From Micromonospora sp. BL4 (lineage in GTDB: Bacteria; Actinomycetota; Actinomycetes; Mycobacteriales; Micromonosporaceae): 43,090 nt of DNA. The notes beneath the pieces were generated by a model. That model made no database searches, was not told where the DNA came from, and saw only the letters and a program-made list of their open reading frames with translations. Of the stretch, positions 1 through 8,225 are shown piece after piece (the first letter of the stretch is position 1; each line of letters starts with the position of its first letter). The stretch spans positions 1 through 43,090 of the forward strand of contig NZ_RCVJ01000174.1 in assembly GCF_003667505.1 (NCBI RefSeq). The letters run 5' to 3'. The translations under genes were made by a program, and so were the position numbers.

Positions 1-1690
1 AGGTCGGGGCGGCCGGGATCGGCCGTTCCCGGGCGGGCGTGGCGGGGGAGACGGATGTCGGTGACACCGGTCGTTCCGGAGCGACGGGTGGGACCGGCGC
101 CGGGCGGCCGGCGTCCGGCGTGGCCGGGGAGACGGGTGCCGGCGGTACCGGGGTGGCCCGGCCGGAGGTGGCCGGGGCCTGCGGAGCCGTCGCGGCGGGA
201 CGTGCCGGTCGTTCGTCGTACCGGGACGGCGCGGCCGGTGGCCGTTCGGGCCGGGTGGCCGGCCGCGACGGAACGCCCGGCTCGGTGACGGGTCGGTGCG
301 GGTCGGCGGTCCGGTGCGCCTCGCCCTGGCGGCCCGGCTCCCGCGTCCGGTCCGGACGCACCGGACCCGGCGGTGGCCAGGGCAGGCCGCCGTCCGGGCG
401 TTGCCCGGGCTGCGGCCGAGTCTCGCGGTACGGCTCCTCGCGGTACGCCTCCGGCCGGGCCTCCTCGCGGGGCCGCCGGTCGGGGTACGTGTCGGCGCGG
501 GCCGCAGCCTCGTGGGGCTGCTGCCAGTGCGGGTCGGTTGGCCGGCGTCGCTCGTCGTCCCGGTGGGGCTGTCCCGGCAGCTCCGGTTCGGGCCGCTGCC
601 GTCGTCCACCGTCCGGTGTCCGCGGTGCGCCGACCGCCTCGTCCGGGCGGTACCGCCGCTCCGGGGGCGCGCCGCCGGCGTCGACACGGGCCCGTGCCGC
701 CGGGCGCGCGTCGTCGACGACCCGCTCCGGGTGGCGGGCGTCGTCGGCCGACCGGTCGGGGCGGCGGGTGTCGGCAACCCGGTCCGGGTGCCGTGCGTCG
801 GTCATCCGGTCGGGGCGACGGGTGTCGTCGGCGACCCGATCCGGGTACCCGTCGACCGGGTACCGCGAGCGGCCCTCCGCGGGTGCCCACTGGCCGGCCC
901 CGCCGGCGGCCCGGTTGTCGGCCGGGCGGCCCTCGTGGCCCCTGCCGGGTCGCGCCGCGTACCCGTCGCCGGGGTGCCGGTCGTATCCGGCGGTTGGACG
1001 CTCCGGTGCGCTCCGCCGGCGCGGTGCCTCCTCCGGCTCCGGCACCCAGCCGTTGTCGGACCGGGGCGCGGGGGACACCGGTGGCGCGCTCGGGTGCCCC
1101 CGCTCCCGGTCGGCGGGATCGTGTCGGGGCCGGCGGGTGTCGTACCGCTCGGCGGGCTGGTCCCGGTGCCAGGCTGCCTCACGGGCCGGCGCCCGCTCGT
1201 CGCTCGGACGTCGGTCGGACCAGGCGGTCCGCCGGTCCGACTCCGGGGAACGGCGTTCTTCGCGCCGGGGCGGCTCGGGCAGCGGCCGGCGGTACGGCTC
1301 ATGGTCGTACGGGCGGGCGTCGTCGTCGGGCCGGCCGTAGGCGGACGTCTCGAACGGGCGTTCGTCGCCCCGGGATCCGCCGTGGACCGGCGCCCCGGCC
1401 GGCTCCTCGTCGGCCCAGGACCGGCCGTAGGGGGCCGCCTCGGCGGGCTCCTCGTCGGCCCAGGACCGGCCGAGGTAGGTGCCGTCCGGGCGGGTGGGCG
1501 CGAGCGGCGGCACCTCGGTGCGGCCGACCACGGTTGCCCGGCCGCGCGGCGGCGGGGGCGGCTGGTGGGACATGCCGATGTCGCCGGGATAGCGCTGGCC
1601 GGGGAACTGGGGCTGCCACTCGCTGGTCGGTTCGACCACCCAGGACGGCTCGTTCGGGTCCCGCCACCGGTCGGTGTAGCGCCCGTTCAT
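1..1690 (-). CDS. Large Pro/Arg-rich, probably disordered protein (partial, C-terminus outside window)
   Basis: The reading frame opens at an ATG at 1690 (MNGRYTDRWRDPNEPSWVVE) and stays open to the left edge, giving about 563 residues without a stop. The composition is extreme: Pro, Arg, Asp, Glu, Ala and Tyr dominate and no hydrophobic segment or fold is seen. Internal repeats are visible, including a 15-residue unit around GRSWADEEPA (27 identical bases at 1401-1427 and 1446-1472) and, further on, several DRVADTRRPDR-like copies. The last visible part becomes Pro/Ala/Thr/Val-rich (PVSPATP-like). I do not recognise a family. A folded or membrane domain could lie beyond the window. No strong ribosome site precedes the ATG, so the exact start is less sure than the frame. 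Long open frames on the opposite strand are codon-bias shadows of this gene. Confidence 0.72.
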   Translation of the reverse strand, partial: MNGRYTDRWRDPNEPSWVVEPTSEWQPQFPGQRYPGDIGMSHQPPPPPRGRATVVGRTEVPPLAPTRPDGTYLGRSWADEEPAEAAPYGRSWADEEPAGAPVHGGSRGDERPFETSAYGRPDDDARPYDHEPYRRPLPEPPRREERRSPESDRRTAWSDRRPSDERAPAREAAWHRDQPAERYDTRRPRHDPADRERGHPSAPPVSPAPRSDNGWVPEPEEAPRRRSAPERPTAGYDRHPGDGYAARPGRGHEGRPADNRAAGGAGQWAPAEGRSRYPVDGYPDRVADDTRRPDRMTDARHPDRVADTRRPDRSADDARHPERVVDDARPAARARVDAGGAPPERRYRPDEAVGAPRTPDGGRRQRPEPELPGQPHRDDERRRPTDPHWQQPHEAAARADTYPDRRPREEARPEAYREEPYRETRPQPGQRPDGGLPWPPPGPVRPDRTREPGRQGEAHRTADPHRPVTEPGVPSRPATRPERPPAAPSRYDERPARPAATAPQAPATSGRATPVPPAPVSPATPDAGRPAPVPPVAPERPVSPTSVSPATPARERPIPAAPT

Positions 1691-2050
1691 CCGCCGAGCC
1701 CGTCGCCGCACCCGGCCAGGTGGCCGATCAGCTCAAGAGGGTGGCGGTCCGCGTTCGCGCCCCGGTGACCGCCGGGCGTCCGGTCGCCGCCTGCCACGCT
1801 CCGGTGGCCGGCTCGCGTCCGCTCGCTCACGGCGTTGTCACCTCGTTGCAGATTGTCGCGCTGGGCCTCGCGTGCCGGTCGGGTCGCCCATTTCGGCAGG
1901 GCGTGGCTGCGGATGGAGGGTAACGGCGTGGGCTCGCTCACCGCCACTGTGGCACTGCCCACGGGCGCAAACGTTATCCTATGGTTTCGGACATTTGGGT
2001 CGATAACCGAATCTGGCTTCCGACGATACCCCACACTCCGGGCGTGCGGG
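1691..2050. other. Intergenic region, no gene supported
   Basis: This 360-base gap lies upstream of the Pro/Arg-rich gene and downstream of the XRE-cupin gene. A 115-codon minus-strand frame crosses it but has no ribosome site and no family resemblance. The part around 1965-2015 is markedly AT-richer than its surroundings, and on the minus strand holds a TAGGAT -10-like hexamer. It may therefore contain the promoter of the leftward gene, with a leader of about 280 bases. No clear -35 element or hairpin was found. Confidence 0.4.
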
Positions 2051-2611
2051 TCAGGGGTGTTCCATGACGAGCACGGCGAAGGTGCCGGGGACCAGCGCCT
2101 CGTAGCGGTGCGGGGCGTCGCCGGGGAACGTCGCGTAGTCGCCGGGGCCGAGGTCGACCGGCCCGGACTCGGGCCCCACCCGCAGCCGGCCGGCGGCGAC
2201 CACCACGTGCTCGACGCTGCGGGGGGTGTGCCCGTTCGCGGCCCGGATCGCGCCCGGCTCCAGCTCGATCAGGTAGATGTCCCGTCGCAGGTGGGCCGGT
2301 CCGGCGCTGAGCAGCGTCCCGGCGAAGTCGGCCTGCTCGGAGCGGACCTGTGGCCCCTCTCCGGCGCGGATCACCCGTACGCCGTCATCCGGGGGCTCCA
2401 CCAGGCGGCTGAAGGGCACGCCGAGCGCCACGCCCAGCGCCCACAGCGTCTCCACGCTCGGGTTTCCGGTCCCCGACTCCAGTTGGGAGAGGGTGGACTT
2501 GGCGACGCCCGCCCGCCGGGCGAGTTCGGTCAGCGAGATGCCGACCCGCTCCCGCTCGCGGCGCAGGGCGGCGGCGATGGTGGCGAGCGGGGCGGCCGGC
2601 TCGGGAGACAT
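2051..2611 (-). CDS. XRE-family transcriptional regulator with C-terminal cupin domain
   Basis: The 186-residue product has an N-terminal helix-turn-helix of the XRE/Cro type (roughly residues 10-65, with GISLTELARRAGVAKSTLSQLE) followed by a cupin_2 sensor domain (about 110-185, with EHVVVAAGRLRVG and LGPGDYATFPGDAPHRYEA). Such proteins are usually local repressors whose cupin binds a small ligand or metal; the ligand cannot be read from the sequence. The ATG at 2611 is preferred because GGAG lies 7 bases upstream; an in-frame TTG at 2632 has no such site. The gene stands alone: the left neighbour is 360 bases away and the right neighbour is unrelated. Inverted repeats directly upstream (2634-2697) suggest autoregulation. 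Relatives are often beside an amino-acid exporter, but none is present here. Confidence 0.9.
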   Translation of the reverse strand: MSPEPAAPLATIAAALRRERERVGISLTELARRAGVAKSTLSQLESGTGNPSVETLWALGVALGVPFSRLVEPPDDGVRVIRAGEGPQVRSEQADFAGTLLSAGPAHLRRDIYLIELEPGAIRAANGHTPRSVEHVVVAAGRLRVGPESGPVDLGPGDYATFPGDAPHRYEALVPGTFAVLVMEHP

Positions 2612-2633
2612 GCGTTCGCTCCATCGGATCAAC

Positions 2634-2697
2634 GTTCGTTGCGACGTACACCGATGCCGTGTTCAGCATGGTGAACCATGCGTACGGTACAACGAAC
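2634..2697. promoter_or_regulatory. Nested inverted repeats upstream of the XRE-cupin gene (candidate operator)
   Basis: The outer arms 2634-2649 and 2682-2697 are inverted copies matching at 13 of 16 positions, with the outermost 8 bases (GTTCGTTG / CAACGAAC) perfect. Inside lies a second imperfect palindrome of the form GTTCA-N6-TGAAC at about 2661-2676. The element starts 23 bases before the regulator's ATG, the normal place for an autoregulatory operator. Binding is inferred from position and symmetry only. Confidence 0.5.
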
Positions 2698-2789
2698 AAC
2701 CGACGCCCGGAGGCTTCGCGACGAGCTTGTTCCCGGTGCGGCGGGCGCGACGGCGGTGCTGCGCCTGCCCGGCGTGGTGAGAGCCGGGA

Positions 2790-3383
2790 TCAGACCTTGT
2801 CGCCGAGCTTGACCTGGGGAGCCGGGGCGCGCATCCGCCGGAAGGTGATCGACCGCATGACCGCGTACAGGTAGAGCGAGCCCATCCGCTGGTCGGTCTT
2901 CGGGAAGCGCTGCCGGACCAGCTTGCCGATCTTGCGGCAGATCAGCACCGAGTCGACGACCACACCCAGCGCCAGCGCGCCCCAGAGCAGGTTGGAGATC
3001 AGCCGGACCACCGGCGGCATCGCCGCGTTCGACCCGATCAGCACGATCAGCGCGCCGCCGAAGAACCAGGTGCCGACCGTACGCCGGGAGTCGACAACGT
3101 TGCGGGCCAGCAGCCGCTCCGGGCCGCGGTCGCGGGGGCCACCCTCGCGGCGGAACTCCGACGCGGCCTCGGCGCGCAGCTGGCGGCGACGCTCCCGCTC
3201 CTCCACCTTCGTGAGGGGGCGGGTGGGGCCGGCCGGGCGGCGGCCGACGGTCGGCCGCTTGGGCGTCTCCCGACCCTTGGCCGGGGTGTAGCCCCGGGCC
3301 CGCTCGGCGGTCTCCTCGGGCGTCACGGAGGAGGCGGCCTCGTCGACGAGGTCGGTGGACTTGCGGCGAAAGAGCGACGGCAC
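2790..3383 (-). CDS. DUF3043 family membrane protein
   Basis: The 197-residue protein has a long charged N-terminal half, rich in Arg, Lys and Glu (KVEERERRRQLRAEAASEFRR), then two hydrophobic helices (around GTWFFGGALIVLIGSNAA and LISNLLWGALALGVVVDSV). It ends in a basic tail (RQRFPKTDQRMGSLYLYAVMRSITFRRMR). This is the layout of the actinobacterial DUF3043 family, whose function is unknown. Topology suggests an inner-membrane protein with both ends cytoplasmic. The GTG at 3383 (MPSLFRRKSTDL) matches the usual N-terminus; the frame extends 12 codons further upstream to an ATG at 3419 that seems less likely. The M. tuberculosis relative (Rv2206) sits in the same neighbourhood as the glycerate kinase and HesB genes found here. 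Confidence 0.87.
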   Translation of the reverse strand: MPSLFRRKSTDLVDEAASSVTPEETAERARGYTPAKGRETPKRPTVGRRPAGPTRPLTKVEERERRRQLRAEAASEFRREGGPRDRGPERLLARNVVDSRRTVGTWFFGGALIVLIGSNAAMPPVVRLISNLLWGALALGVVVDSVLICRKIGKLVRQRFPKTDQRMGSLYLYAVMRSITFRRMRAPAPQVKLGDKV

Positions 3384-3438
3384 GCGGCAAGGGTAGCCAA
3401 CGGCCCGCGCACGGTGCACATCGCGGTGCGCCGAACCG

Positions 3439-3471
3439 ACGGCTCCAGGTCGCAGCGTGACCTGGAGCCGT
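3439..3471 (-). terminator. Hairpin terminator of the murA-family gene
   Basis: A perfect 13-bp stem (left arm 3439-3451, right arm 3459-3471) closes a 7-base loop, 27 bases beyond the stop of the leftward MurA-family gene. There is no T-tract, as is common for actinobacterial terminators. Confidence 0.72.
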
Positions 3472-3497
3472 GGTAGCGAACGAAGGGCTGACCGAGG

Positions 3498-4853
3498 TTA
3501 CGGACGCTCGGCGTGCGCGCCCAGGTCGGCGAGCTTCGCCTCGAAGTCCTCGTAGCCCCGGTTGATCAGGTCGACGCCGTACACCCGGGAGGTGCCCTCG
3601 GCGGCGAGCGCCGCGATCAGGTGGCTGAAACCGGCCCGCAGGTCCGGGATGACCAGGTCGGCGGCGTGCAGCTTGCTCGGCCCGGCGATCACCGCCGAGT
3701 GCTTGAAGTTGCGCCGGCCGAAGCGGCACGGGGTGCCGCCGAGGCAGTCCCGGTAGACCTGGATGTTGGCGCCCATCGAGTTCAGCGCCTCGGTGTAGCC
3801 CAGCCGCTGCTCGTAGACCGTCTCGTGGACGATCGACAGCCCGCGGGCCTGGGTCAGAGCCACGACCAGCGGCTGCTGCCAGTCGGTCATGAAGCCCGGG
3901 TGCACGTCGGTCTCCAGCGCCACGGCGTTCAGCTCGCCGCCCGGGTGCCAGAACCGGATGCCACCCTCCTGGCCCGGGTCGCCCAGCTTCGGCGCGCGGG
4001 CGTCGGTGACCTCGTACTCGCCGCCGACCGAGCGGAAGATGTTCAGGAAGGTCATCATGTCGGCCTGCTGCGCGCCGAGCACCTCGACGTGGCCACGGGT
4101 GGCCAGCGCGGCGGCGGCCCAGCTCGCCGCCTCGATCCGGTCCGGGATCGGCCGGTGGGTGTAGCCGTGCAGCTTCGGCACGCCCTGGATCTCGATCACC
4201 CGGTCGGTGTGCACCTTGATGATCGCGCCCATCTTCTGCAGGATGCAGATCAGGTCGATGATCTCCGGCTCCACCGCGGCGTTGCGCAGCTCGGTGACAC
4301 CCTCGGCCATCACCGCGGTCAGCAGCACCTGCTCGGTGGCGCCGACGCTCGGGTACGGCAGGGCGAACTTGGTCCCGTGCAGGCCGTTCGGCGCGGACAG
4401 GTGCAGACCCTCGGGGCGCTTGTCGACCGTGGCGCCGAACTCCCGCAGCGCCTGAAGGTGGAAGTCGATCGGGCGGGGGCCGATGTGGCAGCCGCCCAGG
4501 TCCGGGATGAACGCGTGCCCGAGCCGGTGCAGCAGCGGGCCGCAGAACAGGATCGGGATCCGGCTGGAGCCGGCGTGCACGTTGATCTGGTCGGTGCTGG
4601 CGCTCTCCACGTTGGCGGGGTCGAAGACGAGCTCGCCGTCCTCGGTGCCGTCGGTGACCTTGACGCCGTGCAGACCGAGCAGACCCCGGACCACCTCGAC
4701 GTCGCGGATCTTCGGCACGTCGAACAGCCGGCTGGGGCTGTCGCCGAGCAGCGCGGCGACCATCGCCTTCGAAACCAGGTTCTTCGCGCCGCGCACTCGG
4801 ATCCGCCCTTCAAGCGGAGTGCCTCCGTGCACGACCAGGACGTCGTCGGTCAA
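3498..4853 (-). CDS. murA: UDP-N-acetylglucosamine 1-carboxyvinyltransferase (MurA family)
   Basis: MurA transfers enolpyruvate from PEP to UDP-GlcNAc, the first committed step of peptidoglycan synthesis in the cytoplasm. The 451-residue protein is slightly longer than the usual 420. It keeps the N-terminal GAKN substrate motif (Lys24-Asn25), the catalytic cysteine in GGCHIGPRP (Cys122, equivalent to E. coli Cys115), and the late DLRAG motif (about residue 396). It is therefore fosfomycin-sensitive in type, unlike the Cys-to-Asp enzymes. Translation starts at a TTG (4853) with GGAGG five bases upstream, an unusual start that may limit expression. Sequence details such as LVSKAMVAALLGDSPSR differ from the most common MurA. 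Actinomycetes often carry two paralogues, so this could be the secondary copy. A terminator follows. Confidence 0.88.
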   Translation of the reverse strand: MTDDVLVVHGGTPLEGRIRVRGAKNLVSKAMVAALLGDSPSRLFDVPKIRDVEVVRGLLGLHGVKVTDGTEDGELVFDPANVESASTDQINVHAGSSRIPILFCGPLLHRLGHAFIPDLGGCHIGPRPIDFHLQALREFGATVDKRPEGLHLSAPNGLHGTKFALPYPSVGATEQVLLTAVMAEGVTELRNAAVEPEIIDLICILQKMGAIIKVHTDRVIEIQGVPKLHGYTHRPIPDRIEAASWAAAALATRGHVEVLGAQQADMMTFLNIFRSVGGEYEVTDARAPKLGDPGQEGGIRFWHPGGELNAVALETDVHPGFMTDWQQPLVVALTQARGLSIVHETVYEQRLGYTEALNSMGANIQVYRDCLGGTPCRFGRRNFKHSAVIAGPSKLHAADLVIPDLRAGFSHLIAALAAEGTSRVYGVDLINRGYEDFEAKLADLGAHAERP

Positions 4854-5065
4854 CGCAACCTCCAGCGCGTCGGTGCTGCCGTGTTGATGGTGGGGAGCGT
4901 GAACCCCTTCGCTACCCCGGATGCGGCCATATCGAAACGGCCCGCTTGCGTCGTCGCTCCGGCAGCATAGCCCTCGGTGACGAAAAAGGACTCGGTCACA
5001 TCGGCGTGTGTGGCATTAATCGGTGATCCGGCACTTTTGCGTACCAAGGGCGCTACAGATCGTGA

Positions 5066-6274
5066 TCAGGCCGTGGCCGGCGGCGGGGTGTCCGCGCCGG
5101 GCAGGGCGAGCATCTGATCCAGCGCCACCCGGGCGTGGTGCGCGGTGTCGGCGTCCACCGTGATCTGGTTGACCACCCGGCCGGCGACCAGCTCTTCGAG
5201 CGCCCAGACCAGGTGCGGCAGATCGATCCGGTTCATCGTCGAGCAGTAGCAGACCGCCTTGTCCAGGAACATGACCTGCTTGTCCGGGTGCGCCAGCGCC
5301 AGCCGGCGGACCAGGTTCAGCTCGGTGCCGAGCGCCCACGCCGAGCCGGCCGGGGCCGCCTCGATGGTCTTGATGATGTACTCCGTCGAGCCCACGTAAT
5401 CGGCGGCTGTGACCACCTCGTGCCGGCACTCCGGGTGGACCAGCACGTTGACCCCGGGCACCCGCTCGCGCACGTCGTTGACGCTGTCCAGGGTGAACCG
5501 GCCGTGCACCGAGCAGTGCCCGCGCCAGAGGATCATCTTGGCGTCCCGCAGCTGCTCCGGGGTGAGCCCGCCGCCCGGCTTGTGCGGGTCGTACAGCACA
5601 CACTCGTCCAGCGACAGGCCCATCTCCAGCACCGCCGTGTTGCGGCCCAGGTGCTGGTCGGGCAGGAAGAGCACCTTCGACCCCTGCTCGAACGCCCAGT
5701 CCAGGGCGCGCCTGGCGTTGGAGGAGGTGCAGACCACGCCACCGTTGCGGCCGACGAAACCCTTGATGTCGGCCGAGGAGTTCATGTACGTCACCGGCAC
5801 CGTCTCGCCGGCGATGCCCAGCTCGGTCAGCGTGTCCCAGGCGGCCTCGACCTGACCCAGCACGGCCATGTCGGCCATCGAGCACCCGGCCGCCAGGTCG
5901 GGCAGGATCACCCGCTGGGCGTCGGAGGTGAGGATGTCGGCGCTCTCGGCCATGAAGTGCACGCCGCAGAAGAGGATGTACTCCGCGTCCGGGCGGGCCG
6001 CGGCCTCCCGGGCGAGCTTGAACGAGTCGCCGGTCACGTCCGCGAACTGGATCACCTCGTCGCGCTGGTAGTGGTGCCCCAGCACGAAGACCTTGCTGCC
6101 CAGCTTGGCCTTCGCCGCCGCCGCGCGGGCCACCAGATCCGGATCGCTGGGCGCCGGAAGGTCGCCCGGACACTCGACGCCGCGCTCGGTGTCGGGGTCG
6201 CTGCCCCGGCCGAGCAGCAGCAGAGCCGTCGCCGTGTTGGAGGGTTCCACCCAGGTCGAAGTCACGTGACCCAT
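5066..6274 (-). CDS. nadA: Quinolinate synthase A
   Basis: NadA condenses iminoaspartate with dihydroxyacetone phosphate to quinolinate in de novo NAD synthesis, using a [4Fe-4S] cluster. The 402-residue product shows GHHYQRDEVIQFAD near the N-terminus, CGVHFMAESADIL, YMNSSADIKGF, LFLPDQHLGRNT, HPECRHEVV and CYCSTMNRI. These include the family's conserved cysteines and substrate-binding segments. The length fits the longer NadA class. Start choice is ATG 6274 or GTG 6265; no strong ribosome site separates them. The gene is divergent from the glycerate kinase across 59 bases. The partner genes nadB and nadC are not in the window, so the pathway is not clustered here. Confidence 0.95.
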   Translation of the reverse strand: MGHVTSTWVEPSNTATALLLLGRGSDPDTERGVECPGDLPAPSDPDLVARAAAAKAKLGSKVFVLGHHYQRDEVIQFADVTGDSFKLAREAAARPDAEYILFCGVHFMAESADILTSDAQRVILPDLAAGCSMADMAVLGQVEAAWDTLTELGIAGETVPVTYMNSSADIKGFVGRNGGVVCTSSNARRALDWAFEQGSKVLFLPDQHLGRNTAVLEMGLSLDECVLYDPHKPGGGLTPEQLRDAKMILWRGHCSVHGRFTLDSVNDVRERVPGVNVLVHPECRHEVVTAADYVGSTEYIIKTIEAAPAGSAWALGTELNLVRRLALAHPDKQVMFLDKAVCYCSTMNRIDLPHLVWALEELVAGRVVNQITVDADTAHHARVALDQMLALPGADTPPPATA

Positions 6275-6333
6275 GGTCCCACAGCGCGAGCGCGGCGCGG
6301 CTTCCGTCGGTGTGGGCTGCCACACTGCTGGGC

Positions 6334-7473
6334 ATGCGAGTGCTGCTCTGCCCGGACAAGTTCGCCGGCACCCTGCCCGCACCGGAGGTGGCCGCCGCGG
6401 TGGCCGCCGGTTGGCGCACCGTCGCCGAGGGCGACGACCTGCTGATCCGGCCACTCGCCGACGGTGGGCCGGGCTTCGTGGAGGTGCTCGCCGAGGCCCT
6501 CGGCGGCCGGCGGGTGCCGGTGCGCACCGTCGACCCGCTGGGCCGGCCGGCGGCCGGTGAGATCCTGCTCACCGCCGACGGCGCGACGGCGTACCTGGAG
6601 AGCGCCCAGGCGTGCGGGCTGCACCTGCTCGCCACCGCCGAACGTGACCCGAAGACCACCACCTCGTACGGGCTGGGCCTGCTGGTGGCCGCCGCGGTGG
6701 AGAGCGGGGCCCGGACGGTGGTCATCGGGCTGGGTGGCTCGGGCACCAACGACGCGGGCGCCGGAATGCTGGCGGCGCTGGGTGTGACCCCGCTCGACGC
6801 CGCCGGCGCCGCGCTCGGGTACGGCGGGGCCGCGCTGGCCGCGGCCGTCGCGCTGGACGGCGTGCCCCGGTTGCGCGGGGTCCGGCTGGTCGCCGCCACC
6901 GACGTGGACAACCCGCTGCTCGGCCTGCACGGCGCGAGCAACGTGTTCGGCCCGCAGAAGGGCGCCGACCGGGCCGACGTGCTGCTGCTCGACGCCGCGC
7001 TGGAGCACTTCGCGGCGGTGCTGGAGCGGGATCTGCCCGGCTGCCCGGCGGGGCTCGGCACGCTGCCCGGCGGCGGGGCCGCCGGCGGCATCGGCGCGGC
7101 CATCCTCGCCCTGGGTGGCGGCTGCGAGTCGGGCATCGGCCTGGTCACCCGGGCCACCGGGCTGGACGCCGCGCTGGACAACGCCGACCTGGTGATCACT
7201 GGGGAGGGGTCCTTCGACCACCAGTCGCTGCGCGGCAAGGTGGTCGCCGGGGTGGCCGGGGCCGCGCGCGACCGCGGGGTCCCCTGCGTGGTGGTGGCCG
7301 GCCAGGTGAGCACCGGCCGGCGGGAGGCCGCCGCGGCGGGGGTGACCGACGCGTACAGCCTGGTCGAGCACTTCGGCGGGGAGGAGGGCGGCGGGCTCGC
7401 CGCCGCGCTCAGCCGACCGGCGGACGGGCTGCGCGAGCTGGGCGCCCGGCTGGCCCGGCAGTGGAGCCGCTGA
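6334..7473 (+). CDS. Glycerate kinase (type I, GlxK/GarK family)
   Basis: The enzyme phosphorylates D-glycerate, normally to 2-phosphoglycerate, feeding glyoxylate or serine breakdown products into glycolysis. The 379-residue protein matches the family in length. Motifs include the N-terminal PDKFAGTLPAPEVAAAV, PLADGGPGF, the glycine-rich GLGGSGTNDAGAGML, NVFGPQKGA, and late TGEGSFDHQSLRGK. Start ATG 6334 is chosen because family members begin MRVLLCPDKF; no clear Shine-Dalgarno is present. A small hairpin (GTGTGG-GCTG-CCACAC, 6310-6325) sits 8 bases before the start. The gene is upstream of erpA, as in the mycobacterial order glycerate kinase-HesB, but a 181-base gap suggests separate transcription. 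Confidence 0.93.
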   Translation: MRVLLCPDKFAGTLPAPEVAAAVAAGWRTVAEGDDLLIRPLADGGPGFVEVLAEALGGRRVPVRTVDPLGRPAAGEILLTADGATAYLESAQACGLHLLATAERDPKTTTSYGLGLLVAAAVESGARTVVIGLGGSGTNDAGAGMLAALGVTPLDAAGAALGYGGAALAAAVALDGVPRLRGVRLVAATDVDNPLLGLHGASNVFGPQKGADRADVLLLDAALEHFAAVLERDLPGCPAGLGTLPGGGAAGGIGAAILALGGGCESGIGLVTRATGLDAALDNADLVITGEGSFDHQSLRGKVVAGVAGAARDRGVPCVVVAGQVSTGRREAAAAGVTDAYSLVEHFGGEEGGGLAAALSRPADGLRELGARLARQWSR

Positions 7474-7654
7474 GCGCTCGGCCGGTGGGCCTTCCGCGGC
7501 CACGACCGGGGCCGACCTGCGTCGGGGGTCACGCCACGCGGGTGAGCCCGGCCGCGGCGGCGTACGATCGGAAAAGGACCACACCGGGAATCACTGGACG
7601 GCGCGCGGCGTTGGCCAGTGCGTCCGGACCCATACCGCGCAGGGAGACTTCCAC

Positions 7655-8023
7655 GTGACCACGCCAGCGCAGACCGAGTCGACCGAGGCCAAGGCCCCTA
7701 CTTCCGTCGTCCTCACCGACGTCGCGGCGCAGAAGGTCAAGGCTCTGATCGAGCAGGAGGGCCGCGACGACCTGCGGCTCCGCGTCGCGGTGCAGCCGGG
7801 TGGCTGCTCCGGCCTGCGGTACCAGCTCTTCTTCGACGAGCGTTCGCTCGACGGTGACGTCGTCACCGATTTCGGTGGTGTCGAGGTCGTCGTCGACCGC
7901 ATGAGCGCTCCGTACCTTTCCGGTGCGACGATCGACTTCGCTGACCGGATCGACGCCCAGGGCTTCACCATCGACAACCCCAACGCGGGCAACTCCTGCG
8001 CCTGCGGCGACTCGTTCAACTGA
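7655..8023 (+). CDS. A-type iron-sulfur carrier / insertion protein (HesB-IscA-ErpA)
   Basis: The 122-residue protein carries Fe-S clusters and hands them to target apoproteins. The three conserved cysteines are present in GGCSG and, near the C-terminus, SCACGDSF. The N-terminal 20 residues are variable and Ala/Thr/Glu-rich; the domain starts at VLTDVAAQKVKAL. Start GTG 7655 is supported by AGGGAGA about 9 bases upstream. In mycobacteria the equivalent gene (Rv2204c) is next to glycerate kinase and adenosine kinase genes, as here. Likely clients in this window include quinolinate synthase and the Rieske protein, which is inference. A strong terminator follows. Confidence 0.92.
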   Translation: MTTPAQTESTEAKAPTSVVLTDVAAQKVKALIEQEGRDDLRLRVAVQPGGCSGLRYQLFFDERSLDGDVVTDFGGVEVVVDRMSAPYLSGATIDFADRIDAQGFTIDNPNAGNSCACGDSFN

Positions 8024-8052
8024 GTCGCAACTCGCACCACCACGCACCATCG

Positions 8053-8084
8053 CGACGGGGCCGTCCTGCGGGACGGCCCCGTCG
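8053..8084 (+). terminator. Hairpin terminator after the HesB/ErpA-like gene
   Basis: A perfect 14-bp GC-rich stem (8053-8066 with 8071-8084) closes a TGCG tetraloop 29 bases after the stop codon. No T-tract follows. Confidence 0.8.
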
Positions 8085-8225
8085 TCGTGTGGGGTGAAAG
8101 TGGTCCGCGAGGCGGCCCTGACCGGCCAGGTTGCCGGCCGGTTGCCGTTGTCCGACCGACCGGACACCACCGGTTGGCCGGGCCGGTAGTCTGACCGCGC
8201 CCTGCTCCCGACCCCGAGGGTTGAC

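Noticed and set aside
39..1923. Several 400-500-codon open frames on the plus strand
   Set aside because: They mirror the Pro/Arg-rich minus-strand gene, have unnatural Arg/Gly/Pro content and no family resemblance.
1687..2034. 115-codon minus-strand frame upstream of the Pro/Arg-rich gene
   Set aside because: No ribosome site, no recognisable domain, and it overlaps the probable promoter region.
2659..2874. 71-codon plus-strand frame over the XRE-gene operator
   Set aside because: No ribosome site or domain, and it crosses the operator-like repeats and the 3' end of the DUF3043 gene.
4850..5047. 65-codon minus-strand frame ending on the murA-family TTG start
   Set aside because: It begins with TTG without a ribosome site and has no domain; the overlap is probably chance, although a leader peptide cannot be excluded.
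5016..7584. 838- and 440-codon minus-strand frames over the glycerate kinase region
   Set aside because: They are shadows of the plus-strand glycerate kinase; the first merely runs on over nadA in another frame.
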